Of a DNA stretch of 64,000 bases, positions 44,105 through 57,499 are shown piece after piece; position 1 is the first letter of the stretch, and each line of letters opens with the position of its first letter. The position numbers and the translations under genes were made by a program. Below the pieces are notes generated by a model. The model did no database searches and was not told where the DNA came from. It saw nothing but the letters and a program-made list of their open reading frames with translations. This DNA is from Margaritifera margaritifera (Eukaryota; Mollusca; Bivalvia; Unionida; Margaritiferidae): positions 186,001 to 250,000 of the forward strand of contig JAQPZY010001689.1 in assembly GCA_029931535.1 (NCBI GenBank). The letters are read 5' to 3'.

Positions 44105-46895
44105 TGTTATTGGTTTCGTCATTACACAGTGTAGTTGTGCCATATGGCATCAAACAGTCTCAGCAGAAAACATTAATTTTAATCAATTATAAGATTACAT
44201 TGTTGCAACTGCTAATACGTAAAAATATTTAATAAACTGCCACTAGAACAACCAATTAATTTTTTGTTAGTTTCTACGTCACTAAAAAAAACATAGTACA
44301 AAAACAACCCATGTAAATACCAACAAGCACATGCACATGTGTCTTCACACCATAGTGGTCATCTATTCACACCATAGTGGTCATCTATTCTAACCATATT
44401 ATTTGTCACTGATGTTGCGGGTGAGCAACCTTCACCTTTACCAAGTACATGTTTAGGAGAGCCAATTCAAAATAGAATGTGAATATTTTTGGACCTAGTC
44501 ACTTTTTGATGATGTTTTGGTAAACAACATAATTTCTTTCCTTGTAGCAGTTGACTAAATATGTTGACCTATTTTTGCTGTACTGATAGTACTCTTCTCA
44601 TTTGTAATTAATTATAATGCACATGCTGTGCTCATTTGAAGTCACATGGTCAAAGTACATGTGGTAATGTCCAAAATTGGTACATAAACCACAAGTTTCG
44701 TTATTATCGGTTGAGATAAGAAGTGACAATTGCTTAATGAAGGACGGTACAATGACCTCACGCTAAGAAAGGTTACTCTACTAGTCTTTACTCTTGCTCA
44801 TATGCGTTTTAATCGCGGGTAAGCAGTCCCTGTTCGCAATCGTAATGAAACTATTTTTTTTTTACGTTTAATAAACTGAATAACCAATTAGATGTGTTTA
44901 GTAAGATATATTTATTGGTATTTTATCGGCTACAGGTAAAATCTACCTTGATCAACAGTCTCGTACCAGGTAGGCACAGGATAATTTTGGACTGCCGGAA
45001 AAAAAACTGAAATCATGTATATACAGAGACAGAATATAGGTAGCAGTAAAATGCAATGATAAAAAAATTGTAAAATTTTTAAAAAAATTTAAAAAACCAC
45101 GGTGATATTATAGCCGATGGCCCGATCTCGAAGTATTAAGTACGGTATCAAATGTTGTAATATGCCCCGTCCCCCCCCCCCCCCACACACCATTTCGAAA
45201 TTTATACCTTACTGAGTTAAGAAATATTCCCCCACACATATGATGATTACAGTGCTCACAGAATCACTAGATTCTAATGTCATTTGTTGCACTTTAGCCT
45301 GTCATTTGCTCTGCATCATATGATCCGAAATCATTCTAATAATAATTATTTTCAAATCGAAAAACACTGCTCGATTTTATCATACCAGCTCCATCAAAGT
45401 GACAGTCCCTAAACATTAATAGATTCCAACAATTCTAACGTGTTGGCGACTAGCTTCATCTGGGAATCAGGAAACTGTATTTCAGTCGCTCTTCAAATAT
45501 AATTTGCTTAACAGATGCAAAAATGACTTATACAATCTCGGTCAATCAGCATGCAATTATTCACTCTCGTGTAAATAATCCATTCGTTTCCAACTACAAG
45601 CGTGGGTTTAACAATACTAGTGTCTATCACATCGAAGCCACCACCTCTCCAGGATGTATTAGCGTTTGAATTAACAATAACAACCATGGCATGAAAATGT
45701 GTAAGCTATAGGGGATTTGCATCACACTTAACTGATTTTTTTCGATCAATATATGTAGTAAGGTTGTTGTCAGAAGTCATCCAAGTGGTAGTATTGGTAA
45801 AAAGAGAAAGACAAGGAACAGCAGGAGTAGTGACATTAGTACTGCTGGTGGTAGTCAGAATGACATAAAACTTTGGCGCTAATGGAAGTATTGAAGTAAC
45901 AGTATTTGTTGCCGTTTTCTTTCTAAATAAATACAAAAAACAACACTCTGTAGTGCTAAATCTGGTTCGGTTTCTATGCTGTAATCGAAGTCCATTGGCT
46001 TTTGAAGTTAAATATATGTTTGATAAATTCAACGTTTTCTTTTGTTTTTATTGTTTGTCTCTGTTTTGATACAAACACTTAATGAGGGTCGAAAGTGCCT
46101 AGGCTAGTTAAAAACTAGTTTTGCACTGTTCGTTGTCAATTTTGTACAATTGGCTTAATCTTACGTTTCATATTGTTGTTGTTGTTGTTGTGTTTTGATG
46201 ATGTACTACCAGAAAAATGATGGACTCTTTAATTGAGTGCGTTTTATATAACATGTGTAACCCGATTTTTTAAAGATATTGTTCATTGTATATTATCTTT
46301 TATTTTATATACCTTTTGGATAATTTTAACATCATTACCTTTTGGATAATTTTAACAACATTATCTTTTATCTTTTACTTTATAGGACGGACTATATGTT
46401 TACATTTAATTGGAAGGATTTGTCTTCCTATTTGTTCTCTCTTTTCATTTTTGAAACTTAAGTTTAATCAGCACTACATAGACAGAATTGTGCTCACGTG
46501 CCGTTAACCCTATACATACATACATAGATACATACATACATACATAGCCTTATTCGGGATACAATTTTGCATAAGACTGAATATTTTGAGCGCAAAAGCT
46601 GCTAACAATCACAAACGTCACGAAAAAGTGTAAAGCCGTGGACATGCATTAACTGCAATATGGCGGCCATATTGCCTTTTCGTTGCCATCTCAAGCCAGA
46701 TATAGGTAGTGTTCCATACCCTAAAAGAGCTCTCCGCCCTAGGCGTCTGTCTGCAAGGTAGTACTAAACCAATTACGTTCCTTTCCTTATATATATATAT
46801 CCTTTGTTTGTCTTCCTTTTTGATGCAATCCAGTTCCAGTGCATTAGGTATAAGTTCAGATGCACCAAGACTGTTTTGCTTATATTAGCCACTAA
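44105..46895. other. Host sequence, no gene recognised
   Basis: Includes a 22-bp direct repeat (44345-44391, cacaccatagtggtcatcta), a C-run at 45172-45184, a duplicated ttttggataattttaaca at 46314-46358 and a CATA tetranucleotide run at 46513-46547. No family was recognised for the minus-strand frame 45706-46032. Confidence 0.45.
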
Positions 46896-46899
46896 CCCG

Positions 46900-47432
46900 G
46901 ACACAACATATAAAACTCTGCATCATGGTTATTTTACATGGACACAACATATACAAATCTGCATCATGGCTAGTTTACATGGACACAACATATAGATATC
47001 TGCATCATGGCTATTTTACATATACACAACGTATAAATATCTGCATCATGGCTAGTTTACATGGACACAACATATAACAATCTGCATCATGGCTAGTTTA
47101 CATGGACACAACATATAAAAATCTGCATCATGGCTATTTTTCATGGACACAACGTAGAAATATCTGCATCATGGCTAGTTTACATGGACACAACACATAC
47201 AAATCTGCATCATGGATATTTTACATGGACACAACTTATAACAATCTGCATCATGGCTATTTTACATGGACACACCATATACAAATCTGCATCATGGCTA
47301 TTTTACATGGACACAACGTATAAAAATTTGCATCATGGCTGTTTTACATGGACACAACGTATACAAATCTGCATCAAGGCTATTTTACATGGACACAACA
47401 TATAAAAATTTGCATCATGGATATTTTACATG
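46900..47432. repeat. 41-bp satellite, about 13 copies
   Basis: Unit contains tctgcatcatggctatttta followed by catggacacaacatata. Copies vary mainly at tatt/tagt and in the last five bases. Since 41 is not a multiple of three, the open frames it yields rotate through all phases and are not genes. Confidence 0.95.
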
Positions 47433-47439
47433 TTCTAAA

Positions 47440-48510
47440 AATAATTGCATCTGAATGAAATGACTAGAAATTTTTGTGTAAATGACCTTTCAGGAAGTGG
47501 CCGAATCACACCTGTCGAATCACAACTGTTTGCTTGTCATCCTATGCAAAAGCCAAGTGGCTGAACTAAATGAACATTTAGTTTTATGTTTACACTTTAA
47601 TGATGCTTTCTATTCAATGCAAATACTGTAACATTCTTCACTGGTTAGCAAATCTCCAGGAAAAATCAGAGAAAACATATTATTGATTATCTTAGGGACT
47701 ACAATAGGAAGCAATAAAAAAACTGATTGGCCCAATTAGTGAAGTAATACCTCTAACCGAGATACATCACGAATTCGATTGCATTAAGAAATTACTCGAA
47801 CGGGTCACATTGCCATCTAACTTGAAAGTGCGTGACAGTCAATAAGGGGTCAAAGGGTAAGACCTGACGGACTTGAACGTGTTGTCTAGATATAATGGCT
47901 ACACTGTAATAGCACCGAGTTGGCTTCCAATCCAAGAACCAGTTCAAGTGAGCGAGGGAATTCGAAAGATTTGTTTAAAATTTTACAAGCTGATATCTGT
48001 TGCTAACAGAGTGAATAGTCTGCACTTTTGGTTCAAGTTCAAATTAATCCAGTTACATCGAGACTGTTCTGTTGTTTGGAAAGACAACAACAACACAACT
48101 AAAAGCATTTAGCAAAGTGTGCTGTTGGACCAATGCAATGAATCAGGGAAAAATATTTCGTAGAGGATGAAACAGAGGTCGAGGTTGCAGTAACTTAGAT
48201 GTGTTTATTAGTTTTGTTTCACATGAAGACCAAAGGTTCCGACAAGCGTCTATCGTCAGAGGACGGGTCTACGGACATTAAAATAGTCGAAAGACCGTTC
48301 GTATCAATTTTGTGTAGGTTCAGAAAAACTACATCTATAAATAGTTTATAGATAATTACTCGTGTGAAATAGGCAGAAATGTATGTATCGTCTACACCGT
48401 TGTCATAGATACAGGTTAATGTAAAACAACACTTAGCATAAAATCCGGATACTTCACCTTTACTAAATCAAATACTCTGACGAGTTCTGGAGTACTGTGT
48501 TACATAACAG
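47440..48510. other. Host sequence, no gene seen
   Basis: One 79-codon plus frame at 47873-48112 without a recognisable motif. Confidence 0.45.
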
Positions 48511-48520
48511 TTTGCAGAAT

Positions 48521-48842
48521 TACTGTATCCAGGTTCGATCTCTAAATGTCATAGTATACCTATATACCCTATATTACTGTATCCAGGTTCGATCTCTAAA
48601 TGTCATAGTATACCTATATACATTATATTACAGTATCCAGGTTCGATCTCTAAATGTCATAGTATACCTATATACCCTATATTACTGTATCCAGGTTCAA
48701 TCTCTAAATGTCATAGTATACCTATATACCGTATATTACTGTATCCAGGTTCGATCTCTAAATGTCATAGTATACCTATATACATTATATTACTGTATCC
48801 AGGTTCGATCTCTAAATGTCATAGTGTACCTATATACCCTAT
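48521..48842. repeat. 54-bp satellite, six copies
   Basis: Unit contains ctgtatccaggttcgatctc, then taaatgtcatagtatacc and tatatacc. Copies differ at only a few places (for example cagtatcc, ggttcaat, catt/ccct). Because 54 is a multiple of three, an 18-residue peptide repeat stays open over 115 codons on the plus strand. There is no other sign of a gene. Confidence 0.95.
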
Positions 48843-48849
48843 AAGGTTT

Positions 48850-50140
48850 TAGACTTTGTTAAACCCTCACATATATATCTTCCTGAATACATTATTGCAA
48901 CTAGAATGAACCATTAACTGGGACAAAATCCGTCAGTATGGATACCATGTATTGGACTTTTAATTAACACTGTAAATTCAAATGGCAAGGTATGCCTCAA
49001 CATTCATCTTAAAATGGTACAGAAACGTAGACATGACATTAAAAGTACATTGACGAAAAGGTTTATCTCTGAAAGAGCTATGGCTTAAGTTTAAAAGTTT
49101 GCAAAGTAAACAAACTTCAACGAAAATTACCAAATTTATATTTTTCCTTTGACTCATTTGTTGTAAATTTTCTGAATGATTGATGATGATTTGTCTTATT
49201 ATTACGACCTAAATCTATCAGTGCAAGACCCATCGATAACCATGCATTGTCCGATAATACTTGATGCAGAGAGCCGTGTGACTCCTGGAGATGGGTATCG
49301 CAAATAACGGAGTAATCCACTTATGTTATATCGCTATCGGGATAAAGTCTCATTAATAAATATAGCCAATTAACTATCTGTTAGTTTTTCAGTTAGAGCG
49401 TAGAGACTGCTCAGGGTATATTCATCCAATGAAATCAATTCTGTATTGGAATATATTTGCGTCGAAGAAAGAAATGTTATAGTCTGACAGACTCGCTCAG
49501 CATGTCAGTAGTGATGTACTGCAAGTGCTACGTGCAATCACTCATTCACAGTACCATTCAGACTGGCAATCGAATGGAATACGTTGAAATACCGTGAGAT
49601 GAGCATGGGTATCTTCGTCCTCGTCAAACAACAGCTAAATATGTAGGAGGTATTACTTTTTCTTATGAGGGATCTTCCAGATATTTTATGTGAAAGAAAT
49701 ACAGGTGTCTGTTTCCAAACTATAATCTTTCAGAGGTCCATTCTGAGAGTAATTTTGTCTAGTTACAGATTCCTTCCGATTCTCTGTTTGAGAAAACGTA
49801 ACTTCATCTCTATTTCTGGTGAAAAATATAAAAGGATAAACTATTTTCTTCGCCGATCTCTGGTTGTTCAAAGTTATAACCAGCGTCTGCTAGGACGGTA
49901 AGTGTTGTTTTTTTTTCTTATTATTATTTCATATAAACGTTTGTTCTTTACATTAAACAATTTCCCGATGAAGCCAGTGGTTATGAAGATCTAAGCGGGA
50001 ATTGATAACTGATAGAATGGATTGATCCAATTATACTAAAGATATACGGTTCTTTCTGCTCATTTGTTTTCTGGCAAGAGGTAGGTAAAATTATACTTTC
50101 TGTTACCTGTGTCATACCTTTCGACATAGGAATTTCTTCA
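48850..50140. other. Host sequence, no gene seen
   Basis: Nothing recognised apart from short A/T runs. Confidence 0.45.
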
Positions 50141-50141
50141 G

Positions 50142-50231
50142 ATTTACATTTTCTTAGTCTTTATTTTTGTCAATGCCATCTAGCATTAGATTTACATTTT
50201 CTTAGTCTTTATTTTTGTCAATGCCATCTAG
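50142..50231. repeat. Perfect 45-bp direct repeat
   Basis: Two adjacent copies containing tttacattttcttagtcttt and gtcaatgccatctagc. Confidence 0.9.
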
Positions 50232-50532
50232 CTGGTGCAAAGTTGTAGGACTCTCAACACTTCGTCCGCCATAACTACGGGAGTTGCATAATATCAGGAA
50301 AAACAAATCAAGCCATTGTCGATTCTACTGCTCACTGATCCCAGTTAGTGAAACTTGTATTATTATTGTTAGTAGTGCTAGTGGTAGTAGTAATATTCAG
50401 AAGAAAAAATTAAAACCTACCAGCTAGTCACACAGCGAAACAAACAAAAATAAAAAAAATTCAGGAGATGGGGTTACAGCCGAAACCATATTCCTCTACA
50501 TAATACCTTCCATAAATCATTCAATTACACTG

Positions 50533-50630
50533 AAACTGGAAACAGGTCAATTAGAAACACACTGAAACTGGAAACAGGTCAATTAAAAACACACTGAAAC
50601 TGAAAACAGGTCAATTAGAAACACAGACTT
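50533..50630. repeat. Tandem repeat, about 40 bp, three copies
   Basis: Unit contains acactgaaactggaaacagg followed by tcaatta(g/a)aaac. Confidence 0.9.
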
Positions 50631-50639
50631 GTAAGCTTT

Positions 50640-53040
50640 GAACAACAACAAGAAGAAACAATAAAAACATAAGTAAGTAAAACATTATTCATATAAACAA
50701 ATTACTGACATTTATTCATGGTCTGCACAGCGTTAAGCTCAGAGCTCACATAAAACTCCAAATTTTGCTTGGTATATTGATGACGTGTTTTGCATGTGTA
50801 TGCAAAGCAATTTCATTTTTCCTATGTATAGATCCTAAAGATTCTGTGAGGAAAACACATTCTCGTTCACGTACAAATTAATTTGTGTTTTGTCAAGCTA
50901 CACTTAAGCTGGTGATCAGTTCTTTCACAATACTTAAATGCCGAATTGGTATTATTATTGATAAAATGCACAACGAAGAAGACATTTATTCTACAAGATT
51001 GAAAGCTTTCAACGGAAAAATGTATTCGATAAAACAAAACATAGAGAGTTTTTGACTTCACAATGACCAATGTGCATTTCATATTACTATGAGAAAGCCC
51101 TTACGCTAGCACACACTAATTACTGGTAGCGTCTTTTCATTTCATTTTACTTGTAGCAAAGGAGCAAACGTATTGCTAGTCATTTGCTGGCAATTTAGAA
51201 GTATCACCTATGTACAGCGGAACTTCCCTAACTGCACACCCCATGCCACCGACCCTCTCTGTAATCGGGTCTACTCTGCAGACTTTGCAACTAAATTTGT
51301 CAGCAAAAGGCAGTTATAATAATGATAAAATTATTGTATACTGGCAACCTTAATAAAAAGGGCCAAATATGTTTGATCATACCAGTGTCTGGTATAGGGA
51401 GGTTTTATTATAAAGGTGATACAGATACTGCCATTCACCATTTTGTTTTGCTTACGTATTGTTTTTGAAGGTCATGGCAGCTATATTCAGTCTTAAATCG
51501 AAGCACGCAGTAGAAACTTCGTATTACTTAATTTTGTATTAGGTATAAGCTAGATGCCTTTTCAGGTAAAACAGTGTTGTATAAAGGCCATTGAAATGGT
51601 GGAACGGGGGTAAATGGCTGCTAGTATCATATATGTATACGAGATATATGGGCGGTCAATGAATATGCTACATTACATTGTGAGAAACCTAATAACTTAC
51701 GATGAGAATGAACATAGCAGTGTTAAATCTGTCTGAGAAGAATTTCCTTCAATCCGTCTATACGTTTGGTTTTTTGTTGAATTCTTCTCTCTTCCTGTAC
51801 TGTGTCTAAATTAGTCTGCAATGAAGTCTTAATATTAATAAAAGAAAATAACTCCTACTTTTAATTTTCATAAGTGGTCGTGAATTGTTGTATGCCACCC
51901 TCTAAACAAGTTCTCATTAAGAATTTTCTTGGCTAGAGTTTACGATTCGTCATCATCATCGCAGACAGTCTAATTCATTACAGGTCACTGCTTATTGATT
52001 TACCTCCCGATCGCATATATAGTTTTTATTCTCCTTTTTTAAAACATTTCCTAAGTATTTCTTGTACATTCTGTACTGGCAAACAATATGGTCTGATGTG
52101 GCAAATTTCGATCACATGTACCAAGTAAGTACTATGCATTCCGGGTTTTAAAGCACACATATACAAATTTATTTCGCTGACATTGTTATTTGGCAATGTT
52201 TGAATTACTTGGCAATGTTTGAATGTATCAGAGATTAGCGGCATCTTAGCACTATAATGGTTGGCTACAAGGCGCCAATTAAATGTAAAGTTCTACAAAT
52301 GAAGAAATGCGCAAAATATTGGCAATATATTGGAGCTCATTTTTCTGAACGGTTTCATCAAAATATGGCTATAAGAGTATATCCTTTATGATGCTATTTG
52401 AATATGTTTATCTTTATTGTAATAGGTTCAGTCATTTTATAATCAATTTATAAAAATAATCTTCCCAATGGAAACCCCACTGTTCTGACATAGTTGGGGT
52501 AACTTCCGCTTGACAAGAAAAGTCTTAGAGGAAGCGCTTGTATGATGCTGTAATTTTGTTACTATTATCAATTTTACTTTTTACTTCGAAGCAATGAGTA
52601 GCAGGTTTATCTCTTTCCATCAAGATTATGTTATACTAAAATGCAACACGATTTAAAGCAGTTTATACAAGCTGATATTTGGTGGTGGGAAATATAATTA
52701 TTTTTGAAAAAAGATAAAAAATAAACGGCAATAAAAGTCATATCCGACTTCATTTTTAAAATAGCACTTCTTATTGTATTTGAACACGGATTTAAAAATC
52801 AATTGAGCTTTTTATACGACTCTGGGTGGAAAGGAGCTCTATCTCACAATTCTGATGAGAAATGTTTTTAAAAATCTGCATAATGCATTGTTGCAAAGAA
52901 AATATTTGAAAGGTATGATAATTATATAGTGTATGTGTCCTTTTATTAGTTGTTTGTTGCTTTTTTAAAGCGTTATTTTAATGTTATGCCAATTACTTTT
53001 ACTCGTACTCTAACAAACACGAACAACTCTGAAATTGTTT
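50640..53040. other. Host sequence, no gene seen
   Basis: AT-rich, no recognisable feature beyond a short duplicated ttggcaatgtttgaat at 52190-52223. Confidence 0.45.
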
Positions 53041-53057
53041 TTAAAATTATTATCTGA

Positions 53058-53225
53058 ATTGGTTTGGTGTTTTACGGGCACATCAACACGTCCAGGTTAT
53101 TTAGTGCCGAGACAATTGGAGTAATGAGCCTTGCCTAAGGATACACCACTGTAGCCGACTCGAGCTGGCATGATGGTACAATTCAAACCTGAAAACACTA
53201 ACCACCGAACAATCACGGCTTTTCT
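53058..53225 (-). mobile_element. Possible decayed SINE, antisense
   Basis: A block with higher GC than its surroundings. The start tttggtgttttacgg and the segments gccttgcctaaggatacacc and ccgactcgagctgg resemble, in order, a common invertebrate interspersed repeat with a tRNA-like end (here antisense, with gttcaaacct-type B-box remains). Weak: no clean A-box or tail. Confidence 0.3.
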
Positions 53226-53309
53226 CTCCATTAGTTGCCTCCTACGTAGGAGAACGTCTGGGGTCTATTCTATATCTCCGAGACCGCTGTTGTAATTTTT
53301 TCATTTGTT

Positions 53310-54144
53310 ATGATACGCAAAGAAGACCTGAAAATAATTGATAGATGGGCCAAGCAATTGCTAACCCTAAATTCACCAAAAGTTAAAACTATCCTATTCA
53401 ATACTACTTATGATAGGTACTACATTACCCCTAATTTGATATATAACGGTACACCGATCACATTTGACAAAAGTCATAACCGGCTTGGGGTGATCTTTTT
53501 AAATGATGGTAACTGTGGAAAACACATTGATGATCTTATTCTAGGGTTTCTAAAATGATTGCCACTATAATAACACGTGTTCGAATTAAGTAGACACTAC
53601 TTAAATAAAATGTACATAGCTTTTGTTAGACACATAGTCGAATATGCCGAAGTTTGTCTGAGATGGATGCAGTGAAACGAATGCTAATAGATTAGAAAAT
53701 CTCCAAAATAATATGCAATACTATGAACCAGATTAACAAGAAGTTCGAGATAAGAGTATTTCTAAAATGAATCTGGCTGGCAACTCTTACAGTTTGGGAG
53801 ACATACAGATTCAGTAGTACCTTTCGCAAATTCTTTCATCAGATTTTCTAAATGATTTCTTGCCACCAATTGCTGTTGAAAATGTAGACTGCAGATATCA
53901 CCTGAAAAATAAGTACAACTACGTTATTCCTTTCTTCGATCTCTATATTTCAACTAAATCATTTTTGCCTCCAATAGCCAAGGTATGGAATGACTTAACT
54001 CAAAAAGTTAGGAATTCGTCATATCTTTCATCCTTTAAAACCGATTACAAAGAAAACAGACCTGCACCCTCGTCCCTCATGACTGGAAAAATGAACATGT
54101 TTGTCCATCTTCTTTCGACTTTCAAAATAACTGTTCATCTCTAA
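53310..54144 (+). pseudogene. Non-LTR retrotransposon (LINE) reverse transcriptase C-terminal fragment
   Basis: The frame 53310-53558 reads DRWAKQLLTLNSPKVKTILF and later LGVIFLNDGNCGKHIDDL. These are the thumb-region blocks of jockey/CR1-like reverse transcriptases (the K-T-K and L-G-V...H-I blocks). After stops, other frames continue with FVRHIVEYAEVCL (about 53622-53660) and finally 53860-54144 with YHLKNKYNYVIPFFDLYIST and PPIAKVWNDLTQKV, as in the family's C-terminus. No catalytic FADD box is present, because the 5' part is missing. A dead, 5'-truncated copy. Confidence 0.65.
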
Positions 54145-54384
54145 AGATGGATCTTTTGTAAATCATATAAAGGTCGGTCCGCTACGTAACTGCCTTGAAG
54201 CAAATGAAAGGACCTATCATTACATGTGTAATATAGATTTTATGATATTCCCAGGCGACATTTGATGAACTCTTTCCAAACATTAGCAGCGTCCATCCAT
54301 CTAAACATGCTTTTAATTGTTAGAGAAAATTATAACGATATCATCAACTGCAATATCTTCATACAAATTAAAATCATTATCGAA

Positions 54385-54505
54385 ACAACCAACCATTTAT
54401 TATAAGACCTACCTATTGGAAAATAACAACCAACCATTTATTATAAGACCTACCTATTGGAAAATAACAACCAACCATTTATTATACGACCTACCTATTG
54501 GAAAA
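54385..54505. repeat. 41-bp tandem repeat, three copies
   Basis: Unit contains caaccaaccatttattataa followed by gacctacctattggaaaata, immediately downstream of the LINE fragment. Confidence 0.93.
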
Positions 54506-54519
54506 TATTCGTCTTAATA

Positions 54520-55960
54520 ATGACGTATTAATAATATAACTTGTCTGAATTTTCAGCTTCTGTGTGTGTGTGAACTTCACAAAAAGTTTACTGTTTCTTT
54601 GTTTTCCTCAGCAGTCGCACACAGCTCAATTTTGGAGCGTTTTCTAGCTGCAAACCTAACTTAATTGTTAGACTTTTCAGCTACTATCTGCATTTGACTG
54701 AATTACATATTAGCAAATAAATACCCTAAGCAAACATCATTTTCAACCAGCCATTTAAATTTAATTTGCACCTTAAAATGGCTTTCTCTAAAATGATGTA
54801 TGTTTTATATAAGATTATATCCAGACATTTATAAGAATATTTCCTTTGTCACTAGAACTATAACCATGTATTTATCTATGCATTTAATGTATGTATTTGA
54901 ATACACATATTCATGCATATATGTATGTGTGCTTAATTATATGTATACGTATTGTAACACGCAAGGAGGTCTAACAGCATCTCACTACAGAATGAAACAA
55001 GTAGCACCTGTGAGAGGCTGCTTTGAAGTCAATGTTTCCTCTACTTCCAAAGACCTCGTGACAACAGTCTCTGTCAACTCTGTGTTAATACCAAAATAAT
55101 TTTCTTTAAATCAGCTAAAGACCACACATTCACGAGACCCTAATTTTACACTTGCATGGTTGTTCTTGCTTCGCATCAGTATGATTTACCAGCACGCTTT
55201 CTAAGCTGTAAATCGGCATGTTATGCCAAGTAGTACAAAACATGACCCAAACATCTAATTCGCATAATTAGTCCTTTCTCAAATGACCAAACACTTATAC
55301 GTGAGAATATCCTGAGAATTCCTTACGATAAGAAATTATAGAAGGTCATTTTTACGAAATTAGTCCATGGTACGTTAAGTCGCGAGAATAATGTACATTG
55401 TGACTCTCCTCCTAGCAATTGGCTAATTACTCGTCCTCCTAGCTATTGTCTAATTACTCGGTTTGAGAATTATCTTCGCAACATCGAATTTCCACAACGA
55501 AAAATACAATCACTAAAATCTAAAAAAGCTATAAACAGAGACGAGAATACAAATAACACATACCCTAGGTTTGTTACAGTATGAATGTGTATGCATCTGT
55601 ATCTTCATTCATTATGTGTATTTATGAAATATAGGGGGAAAACAATTGCAAGTTGGTTGAAATTGTGTCCAACCCATTTGCCTTATATGAATGATTTGGC
55701 AACGAAATATGTTTAAATAAATAACAAAACAAAACAACAACAACAACAACAACAAAAAAAAAAAAAACATTTTAACTCAACACAGCAGAAAGGCATACGA
55801 GTAACAATTGTGTTTACACTTGCATACACTACTACAAGCATACATGCATACTTATAACAAAGGAAGAAAGAAACACGCACCCAGAAAAATTTGAGTACTC
55901 TTTTCTTCCTTAGAAGTTAAACTACAGTTGTTTCAGGGTGTTTTAATCCTAAATGTTTTC
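54520..55960. other. Host sequence, no gene seen
   Basis: Contains a CAA run at 55734-55754 and a two-copy repeat at 55405-55460 (cctcctagc(a/t)attg and ctaattactcg). Confidence 0.45.
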
Positions 55961-55965
55961 ATCCA

Positions 55966-56310
55966 GAATCCACCCGCGTCGTCCAGTTTGGCCTACTTAA
56001 TTGTCAAGCATCTCTTGTGTTGTGGTCTAAAAATAGTATTACATGTATAACAAATTAATATAAATTACACAAGAACATATCCTTATCTGTACACTGAAAA
56101 AAGACAAAATGTTAAAATTCCTTACCAGAACCGATTTTTAACTATTATTAGCGTCTTCTTTGAGGCATAACAATGTAAAACGATTGTCTTATCACCAAAA
56201 TCCACCCCGATCGCCCAGTTTGCCTGACTTAATTTTCGGTAAACACCCAGATCGCCCAGTTTGCCTCGCTTAATTTTCGGTAAACCTTTGTGTTGCGATC
56301 TAAATATGGT
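55966..56310. repeat. Diverged direct repeats, 45-110 bp
   Basis: gatcgcccagtttgcct and ttaattttcggtaaac occur twice in tandem (56208-56286). A more diverged copy lies at 55974-56040, with the shared flank gtg(g/c)(t/g)atctaaa and agtattac/ggtattat. Confidence 0.75.
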
Positions 56311-56791
56311 ATTATTTATATCTTGTGACGTAAGGTTTGTGATAACGAGACTCACTTTCGCTAATATAAACACGCAGTGTGTTCAAATGTTTGTATTGAT
56401 TTTTGATTATGTCTAATACGTATCTATAGGTAGACCAGGTTTTAGGTCGTGTATAAATCGTATTAAATTGACAGTTAGTCAGTGAAAGCACGTGCTTTCT
56501 ATATTTTTCTTTGAGATGCCTAAATTTAAGTATGGGTTGGCTTTCTACAGTTGCATGTGCAATGGTGACCTGGTCGTAGGTTTGTTGGCATCGTGCTACG
56601 AGTGCCTGACAATATACTCTATAACAAACCACCCTATTTAAGTGCTAAATCGTCCGCCTGACGGTTTAGGTCCCCGCTCAGATTCCAACCCATTTCACTT
56701 TCATCACTCTGGGTGCCTTTGCTCAAAATATTTTCACCACTATTCAATTAAAAAGCGACAGAATTAGGTCATGCCTTTATATGAAATTGTT

Positions 56792-56796
<5 letters not shown>

Positions 56797-56835
<39 letters not shown>
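56797..56835. repeat. (TA)n microsatellite
   Basis: An uninterrupted TA run. Confidence 0.95.
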
Positions 56836-56838
<3 letters not shown>

Positions 56839-56940
56839 TTTTTTCTTCTGAGCTAATGCATCTTGGAACAATAAATGATGTGTGGGGCAACAAAATCATC
56901 TTAACTACCCAAACGGGATCAAAGCCTATATAGATATATG

Positions 56941-56961
56941 CAGACAGACAGACAGACAGAC

Positions 56962-57020
<59 letters not shown>
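56941..57020. repeat. (GACA)n-(GATA)n microsatellite
   Basis: Five GACA units followed by about fifteen GATA units. Confidence 0.97.
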
Positions 57021-57022
<2 letters not shown>

Positions 57023-57267
57023 CAAAACATGAGAGAGATTGACACTTCTAGTTTTGTGCTTGCCAGCGTTATTCCAGATGATCTTAGTAGCGATATGTCT
57101 CCTTTTTGTCGAGCTGCGTTGATATATTTGACTATGGGACGTGAAATCTGATTTTTAAATCAACAAAACATTGTTGTTCAGCCTCTCTATTGGCATAGTT
57201 AATTCACAGAATTGAAAGGGCAGTAGATGATTGAGTAACCTAGCTGGTGTATCGACCAAACAGGGGA

Positions 57268-57353
57268 TGAACGAGTATGTAAACTGCTTAAATCAATAAC
57301 AAGTATGTAAACTGCTTAAATCAATAACAAGTATGTAAACTGCTTAAATCAAT
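57268..57353. repeat. 29-bp tandem repeat, three copies
   Basis: Unit gtatgtaaactgcttaaatc plus aataacaa. Confidence 0.93.
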
Positions 57354-57439
57354 AATTAAATCTACATATAGATATGAGTCTGAGTAGGTAACTTTTTTCA
57401 TGAACATCGAGTAAGCAATCACTGAGATGAAGCTAACAA

Positions 57440-57496
57440 AAATGGTAAGTACAAAAATGGTAAGTACAAAAACGGTAAGTACAAAAATGGTAAGTA
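57440..57496. repeat. 15-bp tandem repeat, four copies
   Basis: Unit aaaaatggtaagtac, one copy with aaaacgg. Confidence 0.93.
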
Positions 57497-57499
57497 CAG

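Noticed and set aside
46804..47454. Histidine/tryptophan repeat proteins
   Set aside because: Frames from a 41-bp satellite that rotates phase each unit.
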